A stretch of 64,000 nucleotides of DNA from Pilatotrama ljubarskyi (GCA_022385805.1 MU277672.1:912012-976011), one strand, 5' to 3'. Shown: positions 24,556-36,617, counted from the first letter of the stretch. Notes: generated by a model not told the origin, from the sequence alone. Translations and numbers: made by a program.

Positions 24556-27024
24556 TCAGTCGTCGCCCTCCTGCCCTCGCTTACGTTTGCCACCAGGCTT
24601 GGCTCCTGGACCCCAGTTAGGCGTCGGGTTTTGTTGGTAGCGGACAAGCTTGATCTTCGAAGATGCGGTGACCGACTCGGGATGCCGCTTGAAATTTGCT
24701 TCGAATCTATAAGAGTGATGAGTAAGGGCGCCCGGGCATCGAAATCCAGAAGCAACTCACGAGGGCTCCTTGCTCAGCAAATGACGAGTAGGAGAGTTCT
24801 CAGACACTTTGTCCATTCTGACTGGGTGCGCTTTAACCCAAGAACGGAAGATGTCGTGGATGTCGGCATAGGTCGCACTGGTCTTGAGCGAACCCGCGCA
24901 CGCATGCGAGCGCGAGACTTTGTGACCGGCGTGCAGCAGTGCAGAGCTGTTTGAGACGGAGTGAGTTCGCCACGACATTCTGCAGAGTCCACTGCTGCTT
25001 ACGCAGTCTCGTCTAGGCTTGGGCACACGCAATGGAAATGACTAGCGACTTTCGAGGGCGTGAAGTAGAACGGAGTGTCTAGTTCCTGGACCTGGGATTA
25101 GAGAGCGAAGGACGCATCATGCGACAACATCGTCAACAAACCTCTTTTGCGACTGTGAGCATGCCCTTCATCCTTGCGGAGGTGCCATACTTGTCTTCGT
25201 TCGCCTCTACATGGGTCAAGACACTCGAGACGAACTCCTTGTTATGTATGGGACCGGACCACATGGGACCTGCAACCTGCATGACATAATTGAGGCACCC
25301 GTGCAAGACGTAGCCGCGACCTTACTTACATGAAGGACAGAGTTGCACTCCGGACACCGCTCGGAAACTGGGGGGCCTTGGTGTACCTTGAAGTGGAGGT
25401 TGACATTGCCCTTGTCGCTGACTTGCTCGGTCACCCGGCCAAGGGGTTGTTCATAAAAGGACTGGCAGCCACTGCATACATGATATACAGCGGTCTTGCT
25501 GCAACGTCAGCTGTGGGTGTGGGCCATTCAGGTGTAGGTGATGAAAGACATACCTGAACAATTTCTTCACCTCGATAGGGGCCGTGTAAACGCGTACGAA
25601 GAGGCGAACATAGAAGTCGATAGATAGCGAGAGAAGAGGCTGGATGTAGCGGCCGTATCTTGCAGCAGAGGTTGCAAGAGTATGGAGAACGAGCCGTAGG
25701 GCCTAGTAGGACGCATGAGCTTGATGATTCCTACGAATCACTGCGTACGCACAGCTTCGTGGCAATACTCAGCCTTGACTGGCGCACCACCATAATTTGA
25801 GAAGCTGTTTTGATGAGTCCTCGGCTGCTTTTACGACACGATTGTTGAGCTTACCATTTTTCAGGATAATTCGTGGTAGCTAGTACCGACATATCTGTGC
25901 ATGTGACGCAAAGGAGACCTGGAGATGCATGAGGTCACATCGACCAAGCATTCGGGGTCTCTTCAGGCCCACCTCCATCGTTCACGCATTGCACCGCGCC
26001 ATCGATAAACGGAACTGCAGTGCCATATGGGTCGAGGTCGACCACGTCCACACGGTTACGTTCACTCCGGTGGTTGTACATCAAGGCACTGGCACAATCT
26101 CAGCACGCGCATCAGTATGCATCACCGTCGGGACGTACCATGCGTCGCCCTCATTCACGCGGACTTTTGCCGGTCGGACTTTGGGCTCTTCGGTGCTTCC
26201 CTCCGCGACAGGTTCCTCCTTTTCGTGGAGGTCATTCAGCTCTACGTTCCTGCGCATGGCCTCCACGGCAGCAGGGGACAAGTCGTTCGCGATGACGTAT
26301 CTGCGTCAATACAGAGTAGATCAGCATTGTCCAGAGATAGCATAGCGTGCGGAGACCCACTTTACAAGAGGGATCTCATGTGCATAGCGTATTGACCGCA
26401 GACCGGTGGCGGAAAGGGCTTCAAGAATCACAAACTGGTGTGGTCGGAACTGCAAATACCCATCTCAGCTACGCAGTTCGTCGAGGGGCACGGTAGGCTC
26501 TCACCTCAGGCTGAGGTTTTGTCGCATCCTTCGAGGCGTCCGTAGACTGAGCGGCCTCCTCGCCCATCTTCTCGTCTGTGGTAGCCAGCGCATCCCCCTC
26601 AGCTACATCCGACGCCTGTTCGCACTCATAAGCGCGACCTCCTCACAAAAAAAACCGACTCACTCTTCGGTTTCTTCGCCTTCGGCCCCGCGCCCTCCCC
26701 CGTGTTCTTCTTCGCGCGCCGCTCCACCGCCTGCCGCCACTTGCGCTCCTTCTCCGCGTTCATGAGCTCGCCCCAGGTCCGGATGCACGCGACGCTCAGG
26801 TCGCGGTTGAACTCCTGCACCGGGTTCAGGAACGTGTCGTTCGACGACGGGAGGAGGATCGCGGACGTGTTCTCCTTGTGCAGCGTGAAGCCCTCGGGCA
26901 CGGTGAACGTCGCCGGTGCGCTCATGATCCGTACGAACAGTTGCTGTACGATGCGCTTGCGTCGAGTGTAGCGGCACTGGGGCCGGAGTAGAGGCGAGCG
27001 AGCGAGTGCGAGCAGTTTTGCCAC
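24556..27024 (-). CDS. TRM1: tRNA (guanine-26 N2)-dimethyltransferase
   Basis: Predicted to dimethylate G26 of tRNAs using SAM. The motifs run in family order: [38 protein letters not shown], the SAM-site region [56 protein letters not shown] (the DPYG motif), [19 protein letters not shown] and [19 protein letters not shown]-terminal part carries paired cysteines (CSGC, CPEC) and ends in a basic KRKRG tail, TGA at 24556-24558. At least eight short introns split the gene. Two in-frame starts exist: ATG 27024 opens a 33-residue Arg-rich, acid-free leader typical of a mitochondrial presequence, and ATG 26925 starts [12 protein letters not shown]. Yeast TRM1 uses two starts in the same way to serve mitochondria and nucleus. 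The gene is convergent with STE11, 171 bp apart. Confidence 0.92.
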
Positions 27025-27360
27025 AGCGTTCTGTAGGAGCTGCTCCAGAAATGAAGCAGGGATAGGCGCCCACGACGTTAAGCCATGAATGCATGATAGC
27101 CTGGCTGAGCCTGAGACCGTTCATCACTCCAGCCATTGCAGTAACAAGCGAGCTGGTCCACCATTAGCGATATGGAAGATTACTTTTTTGTATTGGTGCG
27201 ACTATTGAATGCGTAGAGATACAGTGCGGTAGCCAAAATGCGAGTAACTAGCGAACTATCTGTGTCCAACGATGAAGGATCCGAAGTATATCAGCGTCCT
27301 GAGCGTGCGTTGTTGATCCCGGGAGAGAAAACGAAAGGGCAGAAAGGGGCGCGGACGAGT
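27025..27360. other. Spacer upstream of TRM1 and downstream of the ferric reductase
   Basis: 336 bases without a supported exon. It should contain the TRM1 promoter and the 3' end of the ferric reductase transcript, both on the minus strand. Confidence 0.4.
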
Positions 27361-30300
27361 TCAGTACGAGAACTCTTCCGAGAAGAGCGCGATCGAGCCC
27401 CGCATGTCGCCCCGCCGTATACGTTCGGGGCTTATCTGGGCGGCGATAACCTTGCGCATCATAGCGTCCAGCGACGTCGGCCCACAGCCTTAGCACAAAT
27501 CCCCATAAGCAAAGATAGAAGTGACACGGAGAGTACACTCACAAGCAACAGCGACCGCACCCTTCGCCCTCTCGACCTCGTCCGCCAATATCCTCTCCAG
27601 CTTCGGCTTCCCCGGGCGCGCATGCTCCGCCACGATCCCCACGTCCTCCACTTCAGCGTCGTCCAGGTCCAGCCGGAGCTGCTCCCGCATCGCCTCGACG
27701 TCGCCCCCCGGCACGAGCGCCGCGAAGCTGTCCGTGTCCGTCCACTGGCTCAGCCGCGAGCGCGAGCCGAACCGCGACGACGGCGTGATCGGCGTCTCGA
27801 GCCCGGACCGTTCCGAGAGCGCTTGCGAGACGCGGCGGGAGGAGGGCGAGGGTGAGGGTGCGCCGTGTCCCGGGAGGAGGGCGGGGTTAAAGGCGGAGGG
27901 GGGGACGGTGCGGGAGGGCCGCGGGGAGGAGGACCCGCCGGGCTCGTTGCCCATGAGCGGGTATGCGCTGTTCGGAGTGAACGGCGAGCTCTGCGAGCTG
28001 TAGGCGACGCTGCTCGGCGGGACGGCGCTGATATCGACGCTCGACCGCGTCGACCCGCTGTGATTCGTATCGATCGGCGGGAGGGTCGCCCGCTTGTTCA
28101 CCAGCTGCGTCGAGGACGACGCGGCGGGGCCGTCGAATTGCACCTCCGACGCCTTGTAGATCAACTCCTGCTTGGCCAGGAGCGCCATCGAGATCCGCCG
28201 CGTGTTCCGCCTGCGCGTCCGCCCCTCCTGCTTCACGGACAAGTTGAACTGCGCCTCTCCCGGCAGCTCCGTGTCGTCGTCGCCCTCAAAGTTTGTCAAG
28301 TCGAGGATATGCTCCTCGTGCCCGAGCTCGCCCTCGTCTTGCGCGTAACCGCCCGTGTAGTAGCTCAGGTCGACGTCGCTGTCCTCGCCGCTCTCTTCCG
28401 AGGATATCGACGATGCGCGCGAGCGCGGGCGCGATTCTTGCGCGAAGACGGGCTTGGGCGGCTCGAGCTCTGAGGCCTCTTTCTCTTTTGCCTTGGGAAG
28501 GGGGGCGAACGATAATCGTGTGCGTGGTGGAGGAGCGCGAAGCTCGGCCGCAGGCTTGACGTTCGTCACGAAAATGTCAACCTGGAGTTCTGGGGGCGGG
28601 ACGAGTTCCATGCAGCGTCGAAGCACGGACGCGCACCACTGAACATGGCCTATGTCACAGAATGAAAACGAGTACCAAGCATCCAGCTGTGAATGCACGT
28701 ACCGAACTCTCGTACCAGCCACACGAAGCGCACCCGGGTAGTCTTAAATCCCGGCTGCCCATGCCCACCAGGCTTCCCACCAAGGAACTTACCATCCCTC
28801 CCCGCCAAACACAGACACAGATATTGCAACACCGACAGCGCATAACTCACCCCCGAGCCGCCCGCCACAACCAAAACCGTCGAGTAATCGCCCCACGTCG
28901 CGCGCACAGACGACCCATACGGGCCGTCCACGCACGCCCGCAGCAACACCCCGCGCTTCGGCATTTCGGAGCGCGGGAGCGCCTCGTCTTTCAGGCATTG
29001 CTGCCCGCGCCCGAGCATCAGCGCGACCCTATCCCAGAGGTCCTTCGTCCACCCGTTCTTGGCCCGGATGAGGAAGACGAGCACGCGCCCGTCCGCGTAC
29101 GGGTTTTGTTCGTCGCAGATGGAGGCGGCTGTGAACGGGTGGGTGGTAAATCGCGTGATGGAGGGGAGAGAAATCAGGAAGTGCTGCCCCGGCGCCCAGG
29201 AGAGGTACCCCGGGGTGACGATCCGTAGGCGGACGGTGCGTCCTGGAAGGAGTTCGGCGTGTGCGAATCCGGGTGGCGGGACGTAGTCTGTGGATAAGGA
29301 TATTCCGGCCCCCGGCAGGAGGTTTAATGGCGAGCTTGGGGGATAGTGGGATAGTCCGAAGGTGGAGCTTGATGGCGGTGTCTCGGGGGGAGACGCCTTC
29401 GGCAGCTGGGGAGGGTACGGAGCCTCTACTTTCTGGTCGATTGGTCCGACGCGAGAAGGCGCTTTGCGTAGTTTGCGGGACGGCGAGGGAGCCGACCCAC
29501 CGAGGTAACCATTCGTGTACAACCACCAGGTGAAGCGCCAAGTCCGCTCGCCGAGCCATAGTCCGAGCGCCGCCCAACACCACCACCAAACTGGCGGATG
29601 ATGGAGAGCGGACATGATGAGCGTGAGGGGGACGAGCAAGACGTGCAGGAACCAGAAGGCCTCATAATGCGCTCGTCTGAGGGGTGCAATGGACAAGGCG
29701 AAAAGCAGGGTCATACAGCCAAATGCCTGTGGACGGGGGTTGAGCAGATATATAAGCGAGCAGATGCAGCTACGTACAATCCACGCATACAGGAACTTCT
29801 CGTACTGCCATGCATAGGTATATGCGATTTTCCCGGTGTCCGGCCGACGCTCGATCGTCAGCTGAACACTCCACAGGACAACATGAAGGAGCGTGAGCAA
29901 GTAGATGAGACGCGCTGTCCATTTGTGTAACCAGAGGAGCTTGTCACAGTATAACTGGACGAGGAAAGGGAGGGAGAAGATGGCAAAGGGCGGCGACTTG
30001 AGGGCAAAGAGGATGCAGAGGGGGAAGAGGGCGAATGCGATGAGTCCGGTACGGTTGCCTGAGGTCCACCATGCCTTCGAAATGGTGTACTGGGGCTGGA
30101 ACTGGGTGAACTGGGACATCTGGTACGTACGCTTCGCATAGGTTGTAGTAGCGGAGGGGAACTTGCTCAAAGACCAGAGGGTGGAACCAGGAGCGAGGTA
30201 GTCGGGGCCGATGAAGGCAAGTAGCAGAGAGCAGACGACTACGGCGGCAAGCGTGAAGATTTGCGCGTTAGAGGGCAGGGAATAAGGCTGCCTGTGAGGC

Positions 30301-30596
30301 TGGCCGTTTGCTTTGGCGACGGCCAAACTATGCTTCTTCCTCCATGTCCGGCGACGGATGGCCCATTTCGCCCATAGCGCGCCAAGGTAGCCGCCTCGTA
30401 GATGGAGATGGTGGAAGAGGGAACAGCAGAGGAGGACGGCAGCCAGGGCTATCCAGAGGATGTAGGAGTAGACCCGACTTGCATCGCTGAGTACATGGAC
30501 GGTGAGGTAGGCTGTCACGAACTCGAGGTCATCAGAGTATAAAGGAGAGGAGGGGTAAGCAGGCCGTGGAGAAGGGGTCGCGTCGGCAGATGCCAT
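27361..30596 (-). CDS. Ferric reductase (FRE family) with a long C-terminal insert
   Basis: Plasma-membrane flavocytochrome predicted to reduce extracellular Fe(III)/Cu(II) using NADPH, FAD and heme. It starts at ATG 30596. Several transmembrane segments carry the paired heme histidines (LLWLHKWTARLIYLLTLLHV and HYEAFWFLHVLLVPLTL). The FAD-binding motif is the HPFTAASI segment and the NAD(P)-binding motif is VLVVAGGSGVSYALSVLQYL. The final exon gives the family's C-terminal CGPTSLDAMMRKVIAA and ends SEEFSY at TGA 27361-27363. A 51-nt intron near 29.73-29.78 kb is a multiple of three with no stop. Unusually, about 300 Ser/Pro- and acid-rich residues (27.54-28.55 kb) separate the NAD-site half from the terminal CGP motif. 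ATX1 lies 760 bp upstream on the same strand. Confidence 0.88.
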
Positions 30597-31355
30597 GCGA
30601 GGGAGGAGCCCTGCGGGACCGAGAAAATGAGAGACTGGCGGCGCAGGAGAAGAAAGAGGAGATGAGTACGAACCGTAACGCCCTCCGGATGTTTAAATTG
30701 TAGTCAAGGGCCCGAGGACAAGGCGGAGGAGTCTAGACGGAGGCGGAGACGGCGAGTGTGTTCAGGAACGAGTCTCTTGGCTTTGACGATCGAGCGGGCG
30801 TTGTGGGTCGTCAAATTGGGGTATGTGCACGCGGTGCTGAACGAGTTCAGATTATTATAGGCTGTGGGTCGAGAAGTGGTGTCATCACGCGCAGCAGCGA
30901 AGGGAGAGGGGCAGCGAGCGGGAGGCAGCGACGCCTGGAAGACGGAGGAGAGCAGAGAAGAGAGTCTACAAGAGTCTATATACACTGCAGCGTCCGTCCG
31001 TCGGCAGCGTCATTCGACGCCCTCCGAGGCTCCGAGATCCAGATCGCACGGCCGTCACCGCCCTGATCAGGCGCAGCACCTGCCTCTTCCGGCCCTCGGC
31101 CACGCTGCTCTCACCCTCAGCCCCTCGGCAGTGCGGCCGCCATCGCCCACTCAAGTACTGTGCTGTACGGCATGTCACTCCCATCGCCAGGCCTCTCCAC
31201 ATCCGTACATTACAATGTCCCACATCTGCCTTTACAATCATACATGCACGTCTGGTTCACATCAAGCGTATCCCGCTTCTGCAACGAACTCAGTGACAGA
31301 AAGAGCACCAGCTCGTAGCGACGGACGATCATGCCACAGTCTCTCCAGAGATGAT
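30597..31355. promoter_or_regulatory. Promoter region of the ferric reductase
   Basis: 759 bases with no supported exon, lying between the ferric reductase start and the ATX1 stop. A TATATA hexamer at 30977-30982 is the clearest core-promoter-like element, about 380 bp upstream of the ferric reductase ATG. I saw no obvious GATA-factor iron-response site. Confidence 0.35.
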
Positions 31356-31821
31356 CTAGACACGTCCCTGTAAGCCTCGGCGCGTCCCCATCTCAGAAGC
31401 AGCCGTCCGCAACATAACATACCTGCTTGCCGGTCTTCGCAATCTTGGCGTGCAGGTCGTCGTACGGGATCGTGCCCTTCACCAGCACTTCCTGCTTCTC
31501 CAGGCTGATGTCGTACTCGGCCACACCTGCCAAAACCCTCCGCTCAGCCTCCTTCTTCCCTTTCACGGGCTCAACGAACGCACCTTCCGTCTTCTTCAGC
31601 ACACGGTCAATCGCACCAGAGCAGCCGGTGCAGGTCATCTGCGGACATCGCGCATCGCAGGCTCAGTCATCCGCACATCCGTCTCTCGGCACTCCTCCCC
31701 GCCCATTCTGATTGTGACCTCTCACCTTCACGTTGAACTTGTAGGTGTGCTCGGACTGCCGTAAGCGTTCCCATAGTCAGCTTCGGCCGTCTCGCTCGAT
31801 CTCGAAGCGCGCGCGCACCAT
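31356..31821 (-). CDS. ATX1: Copper chaperone ATX1 (HMA domain)
   Basis: Small cytosolic copper carrier expected to deliver Cu(I) to the secretory-pathway P-type ATPase. The spliced protein is about 67 residues (yeast Atx1 has 73). The first coding exon is just the ATG (31819-31821), followed by an intron at 31756-31818 and an exon giving SEHTYKFNVK. The next exon opens with the metal-binding MTCTGCSGA (MxCxxC). A 57-nt in-frame intron precedes VAEYDISLEKQEVLVKGTIP and the Lys-rich AKIAKTGKQ. A last mini-exon adds GRV with TAG at 31356-31358. Translation without the ATG-only exon hits a stop, so the split start is needed. Retention of the last intron would instead add a short Cys-containing tail. 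Confidence 0.88.
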
Positions 31822-32304
31822 GATGGCGAAAATGGATGGATGAACGGCTCCTGCAGTGGCTGCGATCGGATAGCAAGGGGAGGATGTGGGAGAATGTAAG
31901 AGCAAGATAGAGATGTCTAGGTAAGTCATGTCGCGGTACCCCGTCGTATTTATCCCGGCGGCGACATCGCCATCGTGATCAATGGCGCAACAAGCTCACA
32001 CATCCAAGATACGTCGGACGGAGAATGCCGACGGTAGCTAAGTACACAAATGGACGAACCGCATCAGTCAGCATCGCACAACTAGCTTACCAGGACGCAG
32101 CCCGACGCAGCACGACATCCATCGCGCAGTGATTTGTCAGAATACGGTAGGCGGGGCAAGACAGACTCACTCTCGATGTTTCAATGGGGCGACTCAGCGG
32201 CAGACTACAGCCGCGAGGATCATCCGTGCGTCTACCGCTCTATAGGTGGAACCTATCAAACACGTATCTGCCCACACCCGGCGAGCATCCGCAAAGATAG
32301 ACTA
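31822..32304. promoter_or_regulatory. ATX1 promoter region
   Basis: 483 bases between the ATX1 start and the permease stop, with no supported exon. On the minus strand an ATAAATA element (31947-31953) lies about 130 bp upstream of the ATX1 ATG and is followed by a pyrimidine-rich stretch, a plausible core promoter. Confidence 0.35.
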
Positions 32305-34742
32305 CTATCGAACAGGCGTCCGCGTCTCCTCCATCTCCACGTTCTCGTCCCCCTCCGTCGCCACCGCCTGCCACCCCGCTCCGGGCGCAGGCCTCCCCCG
32401 TATCCTCGCGGCCACGTTCGAGAAGAACGCTGTTGTCACGTCAGAGCGGGAGAACGTCGGTAAAGCTGTCTATACAATAGTAATTCAGTTGCGTACCGTG
32501 GACTCTCGTGGGCTGGCCTTCATGCCGGTGTGTGATGTAGTACACGGGAACACCCGCTAGGACGAAGCCTGGCGCCGCTCAGCATGGATATCAGGACTGT
32601 GATGGCGTGCAGTGGCGTACCTAGTACTGCAATAGCCTCTAGTGGTGCAGCGACGATGGGCATGCATAGCAAGAAGATGCAAACCTGCGGCGGAGCGTAT
32701 GGCAATAAGCGACGCGGGACCAACCATTGCGCAGGCTGCTTGGCGCTGTACGTACAGCACAGAAGACCAAGGGTGTGATGATCCACGTCTTGTACGGTCT
32801 ATGCAACGTAGGCTCCTTCACGCGCAGAATGACCAAACCTAGAACCTGTGGTATCCCATCCGTCATGGTTACCTCTTGACGCCACTCGTGACCGAGAAAC
32901 GCACCGTCAAAAAGTAGAAAGCCCACGACGCGACGACCGCGAAGTTGATCAGCGACCGGAAGCCGCCGCCGATAAGGATAAACGTCGTCGTCAGCACCGC
33001 GTTCAAGCACATCGCGTTCAGCGGCGTCTTCAAGAACGTGTTGTGGCGGCCGAAAAGCGCGGGTAGGTAGCCCTCTTTGCCCGCGACGTAGATGAGTCGT
33101 GAGGAAGTGAAGAACGAGCCTACCCGTCGTGCACAGGTGAGTGGGGAATGGTGAGCGTTACTCTGAGCGGCGTACCATTGAGGGCGCCGAAGCAAGAGAA
33201 CGCTACCATTGCCGCGAACACTACTCCGCCCACGGGACCGAACAGCGCACGCCCAAAGTCCAGTGCAACTGTATTGCTCAGCCCCACCGTCGCCTAGGTA
33301 CGCTCAATATCAGATACGACATGCGGCACAGACGCCACTATTCCTACCTTATCCAGGACCGCGAAGTATGCCACGTTCGCCAGGATGAACAAGGTCTGCC
33401 CTTACCGCCGCATGAGCAACTACCGCGAAGCCAGTACGGCCCAGACGCACCATGACGATAATCATGCTGGTGTGTATAGCCCGGGGTATGTTCTTCTCCG
33501 GGTTCTTCATCTCCCCGCCAACATAGTTAGCTTGGTCCCAGCCGTCGAATGCCCATAGCCCAGAGTAGAGCGCTAAGGCGTATGAGGACGGACTCGTACT
33601 TGAGTGCTCAAAGAGCGGCTCAGTGAAGGATGTGGACGCGCGTCCTCTAGCTAGTTGCACAAGCCCCAGGATTGTGATAGAGATCTGGAGCATTCAATCG
33701 TTCATACCAGGCTCTCAGTATTGCGTGCGTTCACTTACCAAGGCGACGATCTACAGCTGTGCGTAAGACGACAGCAGCAAACGCTTGAGGCCAGACTCAC
33801 CTTCACTGTCGTAAATACTACGGCGGCACGAGTGCCTAGGGTAGGGGTAGCCACGCAGATTATGGAGACGACCACGACTGCCGCTACAGCAGTGAGCTTT
33901 ATGGCCCACTCTGGAATACCATCCGGCGATACCTCAGCGCGGGTACTGTGCCAGAAGAGTCGATTAAGGTACTCGGCGAAGATTAGACTGATGACAGCAT
34001 TTCCCCCTGCGACCGAGAGTTCAACGGTGGTTGAGCAGGATAACTGGGACGGGCTGACCTGGCTTGAGGGCAGATATCGCTGTCCATGCGAAAAGATATG
34101 ATACGAGGGGTCCATAAGAGTATTGGAGGTATGCCTGCGCTCCTCCGTTCACGGGTATAGAGGACCCTAGTTCTGCAAAGCTGCTCGCGCCCGTCCAACC
34201 CAAGACCCCGGCGGCGAACCAGACCAGCAGACTCGCTCCGACGCTTTGGGTATTGGCCACTACCACGCCGGGTGACGAGCTGTTGGACGCATGAGCAAAA
34301 AATACAGCACAAGGCGTGCGAGGGTACGCACAAGATTCCGGAGCCTATCTGCAGCCCCACAATCAAAGCAATGCCTGCCAACGTTCCCGCCTCCGTTCGA
34401 GTCCAGCGTTGAGACGGGGAAGGCAAACCACTCACCGTTGACCAGGCTTATTCGCTTTTCGTGCGCCTCCGGATGTATCTCATCCGGCTCGCTCAAGCTC
34501 GCACTTAGCGGCAGCAGGTCATGTTGGAAGTCGAAGCCCGAGACGGAATAGGACCTTGGCCTGAGTGGCCTCGGTGTTTCAGCTAGCAAAGGCCCGTCGG
34601 ACAGCTCCAAGTCACGTAGAGAGTCATCCGAGTCCTCCGAGAGACGAGTTGAGCGGACCGAGGGAGAGTATATTTGGGAGGTAGCGCTTCTAGGAGACCG
34701 AAGATTGTCTAGCAGGGTAGCGTTCGGCGTGGACGATGTCAT
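32305..34742 (-). CDS. LAT-type amino acid permease
   Basis: Polytopic plasma-membrane amino acid transporter of the APC superfamily, L-type/MUP-like branch. It starts at ATG 34742 with a ~105-residue Ser-rich cytosolic N-terminus. Transmembrane segment 1 carries AGIALIVGLQIGSGIL, the substrate-site glycine motif. It is followed by ASLLVWFAAGVLGWTGASSF and AELGSSIPVNGGAQAYLQYS (TM2-TM3 of LAT carriers), then LWAFDGWDQANYVGGEMKNP and IPRAIHTSMIIV, and a late segment LIYVAGKEGYLPALFGRHN. The C-terminus reads METRTPVR-like residues ending at TAG 32305-32307. Several introns interrupt it. Substrate (methionine, leucine or other) cannot be told from the sequence. Confidence 0.85.
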
Positions 34743-35411
34743 GCGAGTCCGCTGGGACTGAAAACAGTGATAGAGTGGTAGTGAAGTGAGTCACAAATGT
34801 CGTCGTCAAATTGTCAAGCGGCCAAGGGAAACGTCTCAGGTCGTGTGAGTCTGTGGGTGAAGCGTGCAGCGCCGTGTCGAACTCGTCGTGGTCATACAAC
34901 ACACCGCCAGCGTGGAGGGAACGCCATGATGGGCGCTAAATCAGTATGCGACACTGTATACGGTTCCGATCTCACATCCAGACTATGTACAGAGACGTCT
35001 ATCCGTGGCATGATATCGCATCGAGACTTTTCACTTCTCTACGCGGCTGTCACGGTATCTGAGGGGCAAAGAGAAAGCGTGAAACAACTGAATACGTGCA
35101 TAGCAAAGCACCGCCACTGTGATGAGTATCGGTACATGGAATGCCACAAGATATCCTCATGAAAGGTTGAGAGTGAGAAAGCGGACCGTCTTGCCTACGT
35201 GATCTCAAAGTTGCACGTTCCAGGCTACATGAGGGGTTTCGCATTCCAATGGAGGCACGAAGAGGAATGGGAGGGCCGTGTACAGCATGTCACTTTGTAG
35301 TAGTTTTGCGGAACTTCACTACGGCGCCGTCTTCAGCTTTCCGTCTAACCTGACTTGAGTCTTGTCCAGAGTCATGTTGGACGAAACAGCGTCATGAAGG
35401 AGCAGGGACGA
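34743..35411. other. Permease upstream region, no gene seen
   Basis: 669 bases between the permease start and the MTR3 stop. Only short ORFs without family motifs occur. It should contain the permease promoter. Confidence 0.4.
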
Positions 35412-36463
35412 TCATGTATTTGGAGCGTTCTCAAGGAGCGACTGAGCCATCACCGAATGGACATCCGCGCAGCATTCTTGACATGCCTCCATGCACTAGC
35501 GGTATTTATTAGCCAACACAAATCCCACAATGCGCAAAAGACCTCACCTTGATCGCTTCGTCTGGAGCCATGGCACCGGACTGCCAAACGCTCGTGATTG
35601 TCCCCAGGGCAGGCATGCCTGCAAGAACTAGACTGCCAGAAGCTATGTGACCCTCCTCTTCTGTTGGGTCCATCCAAATCTCCTTGCCAACGACAGCCTA
35701 GGCGGACGTCAGCGACATACCAGGAAGTAGTAGAAGAATATTCACAGCAGAAGATGATGCTACCAGTCCTAGCATCTCTATGCCCGCATCCGCAAGAGCC
35801 ACACTAGCAGCGACCGAGCCAGCCGCAATGCATCCTTCTATGCCGTCGTTCTCGATTATAGTGACGAAGATGTCTATCGTAGATTTCGGAAGAAGCTCCA
35901 ACCTCACCGCAGGGATCAGGGCCTGCTGTATCTGTACAGCGACCGACCTGTCCTCCGCGTCCTAGACAGTATGGTCAATTCTCTCCTGCCAAACGCTAAT
36001 TCCATGGGCAGCACACGCACTCGGATCGGTACTCTTCGCCGTGTACATGAGAAAGGTGCGAATTTGACCTCCACGTTCAACCTTCCCTTCTCATTGTACA
36101 CCGTAGTCTTGGACTGTCGAGGTCCGTATCTGCGGGCGGAACGGTTCGCGCACGGTCAGAAGAAATCAAAGGACATGCACTCACACTGCACATGCGATTT
36201 TGGTCTTCTCAGTCTCAATGTATGCGGATCCATTCGCTTGGTTTATCAAGCCCGCCTTCAGGACTTCGCCGCATATTCATGAGCTGGGAAGTGGCAGCAG
36301 AAGAAATGGTCATACATATTGGTCGGATGTCTCGCGCCGCACGCCCTTTCCGAGGTTCACCAGCCTTCCATCTCGTTTCCCGCTCGTCCTCCGACTCGAA
36401 TAGTGGTTGGTAGCTCTCGTCAGGACCGTTAATACGTCTTCTATCAAAGTTGCTCTGAGCCAT
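35412..36463 (-). CDS. MTR3: Exosome core subunit MTR3 (RNase PH-like)
   Basis: Structural subunit of the RNA exosome ring, acting in nuclear and cytoplasmic 3'-5' RNA decay. It starts at ATG 36463 with DRRRINGPDESYQPLFES and ARDIRPIC. The following exons give YNEKGRLNVEVKFAPFSC, DAEDRSVAVQIQQALIPAVR, LELLPKSTIDIFVTIIEND, and GCIAAGSVAASVALADAGIE followed by MLGLVASSSA. A C-terminal part contains DPTEEEGHIASGSLVLAGMP and ends SLLENAPNT at TGA 35412-35414. These are the RNase PH fold blocks of MTR3/EXOSC6. RRP41 or RRP46 are the alternatives but fit the N-terminal RRINGPD and the C-terminal MDPTEEE less well. It is head-to-head with the NSRP1-like gene. Confidence 0.82.
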
Positions 36464-36617
36464 AGTGGAAGTCCTGGTCCAAGTGTACTGTGTAGCGGGT
36501 AAGCGTCCTGCAGTGAAAGAGATTCACTGTGGAGCAGGGCGCTACGCGAAGTCATGCCTGCCATGACGGGCGCCTACGCGCTGCCACAGCTCTCCTCCGC
36601 ATTCCATTCACCTCAGC
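36464..36617. promoter_or_regulatory. Bidirectional promoter region, MTR3 / NSRP1-like
   Basis: Only 154 bases separate the two divergent start codons, so both genes must share or overlap promoter elements here. Confidence 0.5.

Noticed and set aside
27865..28473. 202-codon plus-strand frame inside the ferric reductase
   Set aside because: Arg/Gly-rich shadow of the low-complexity insert of the minus-strand gene.
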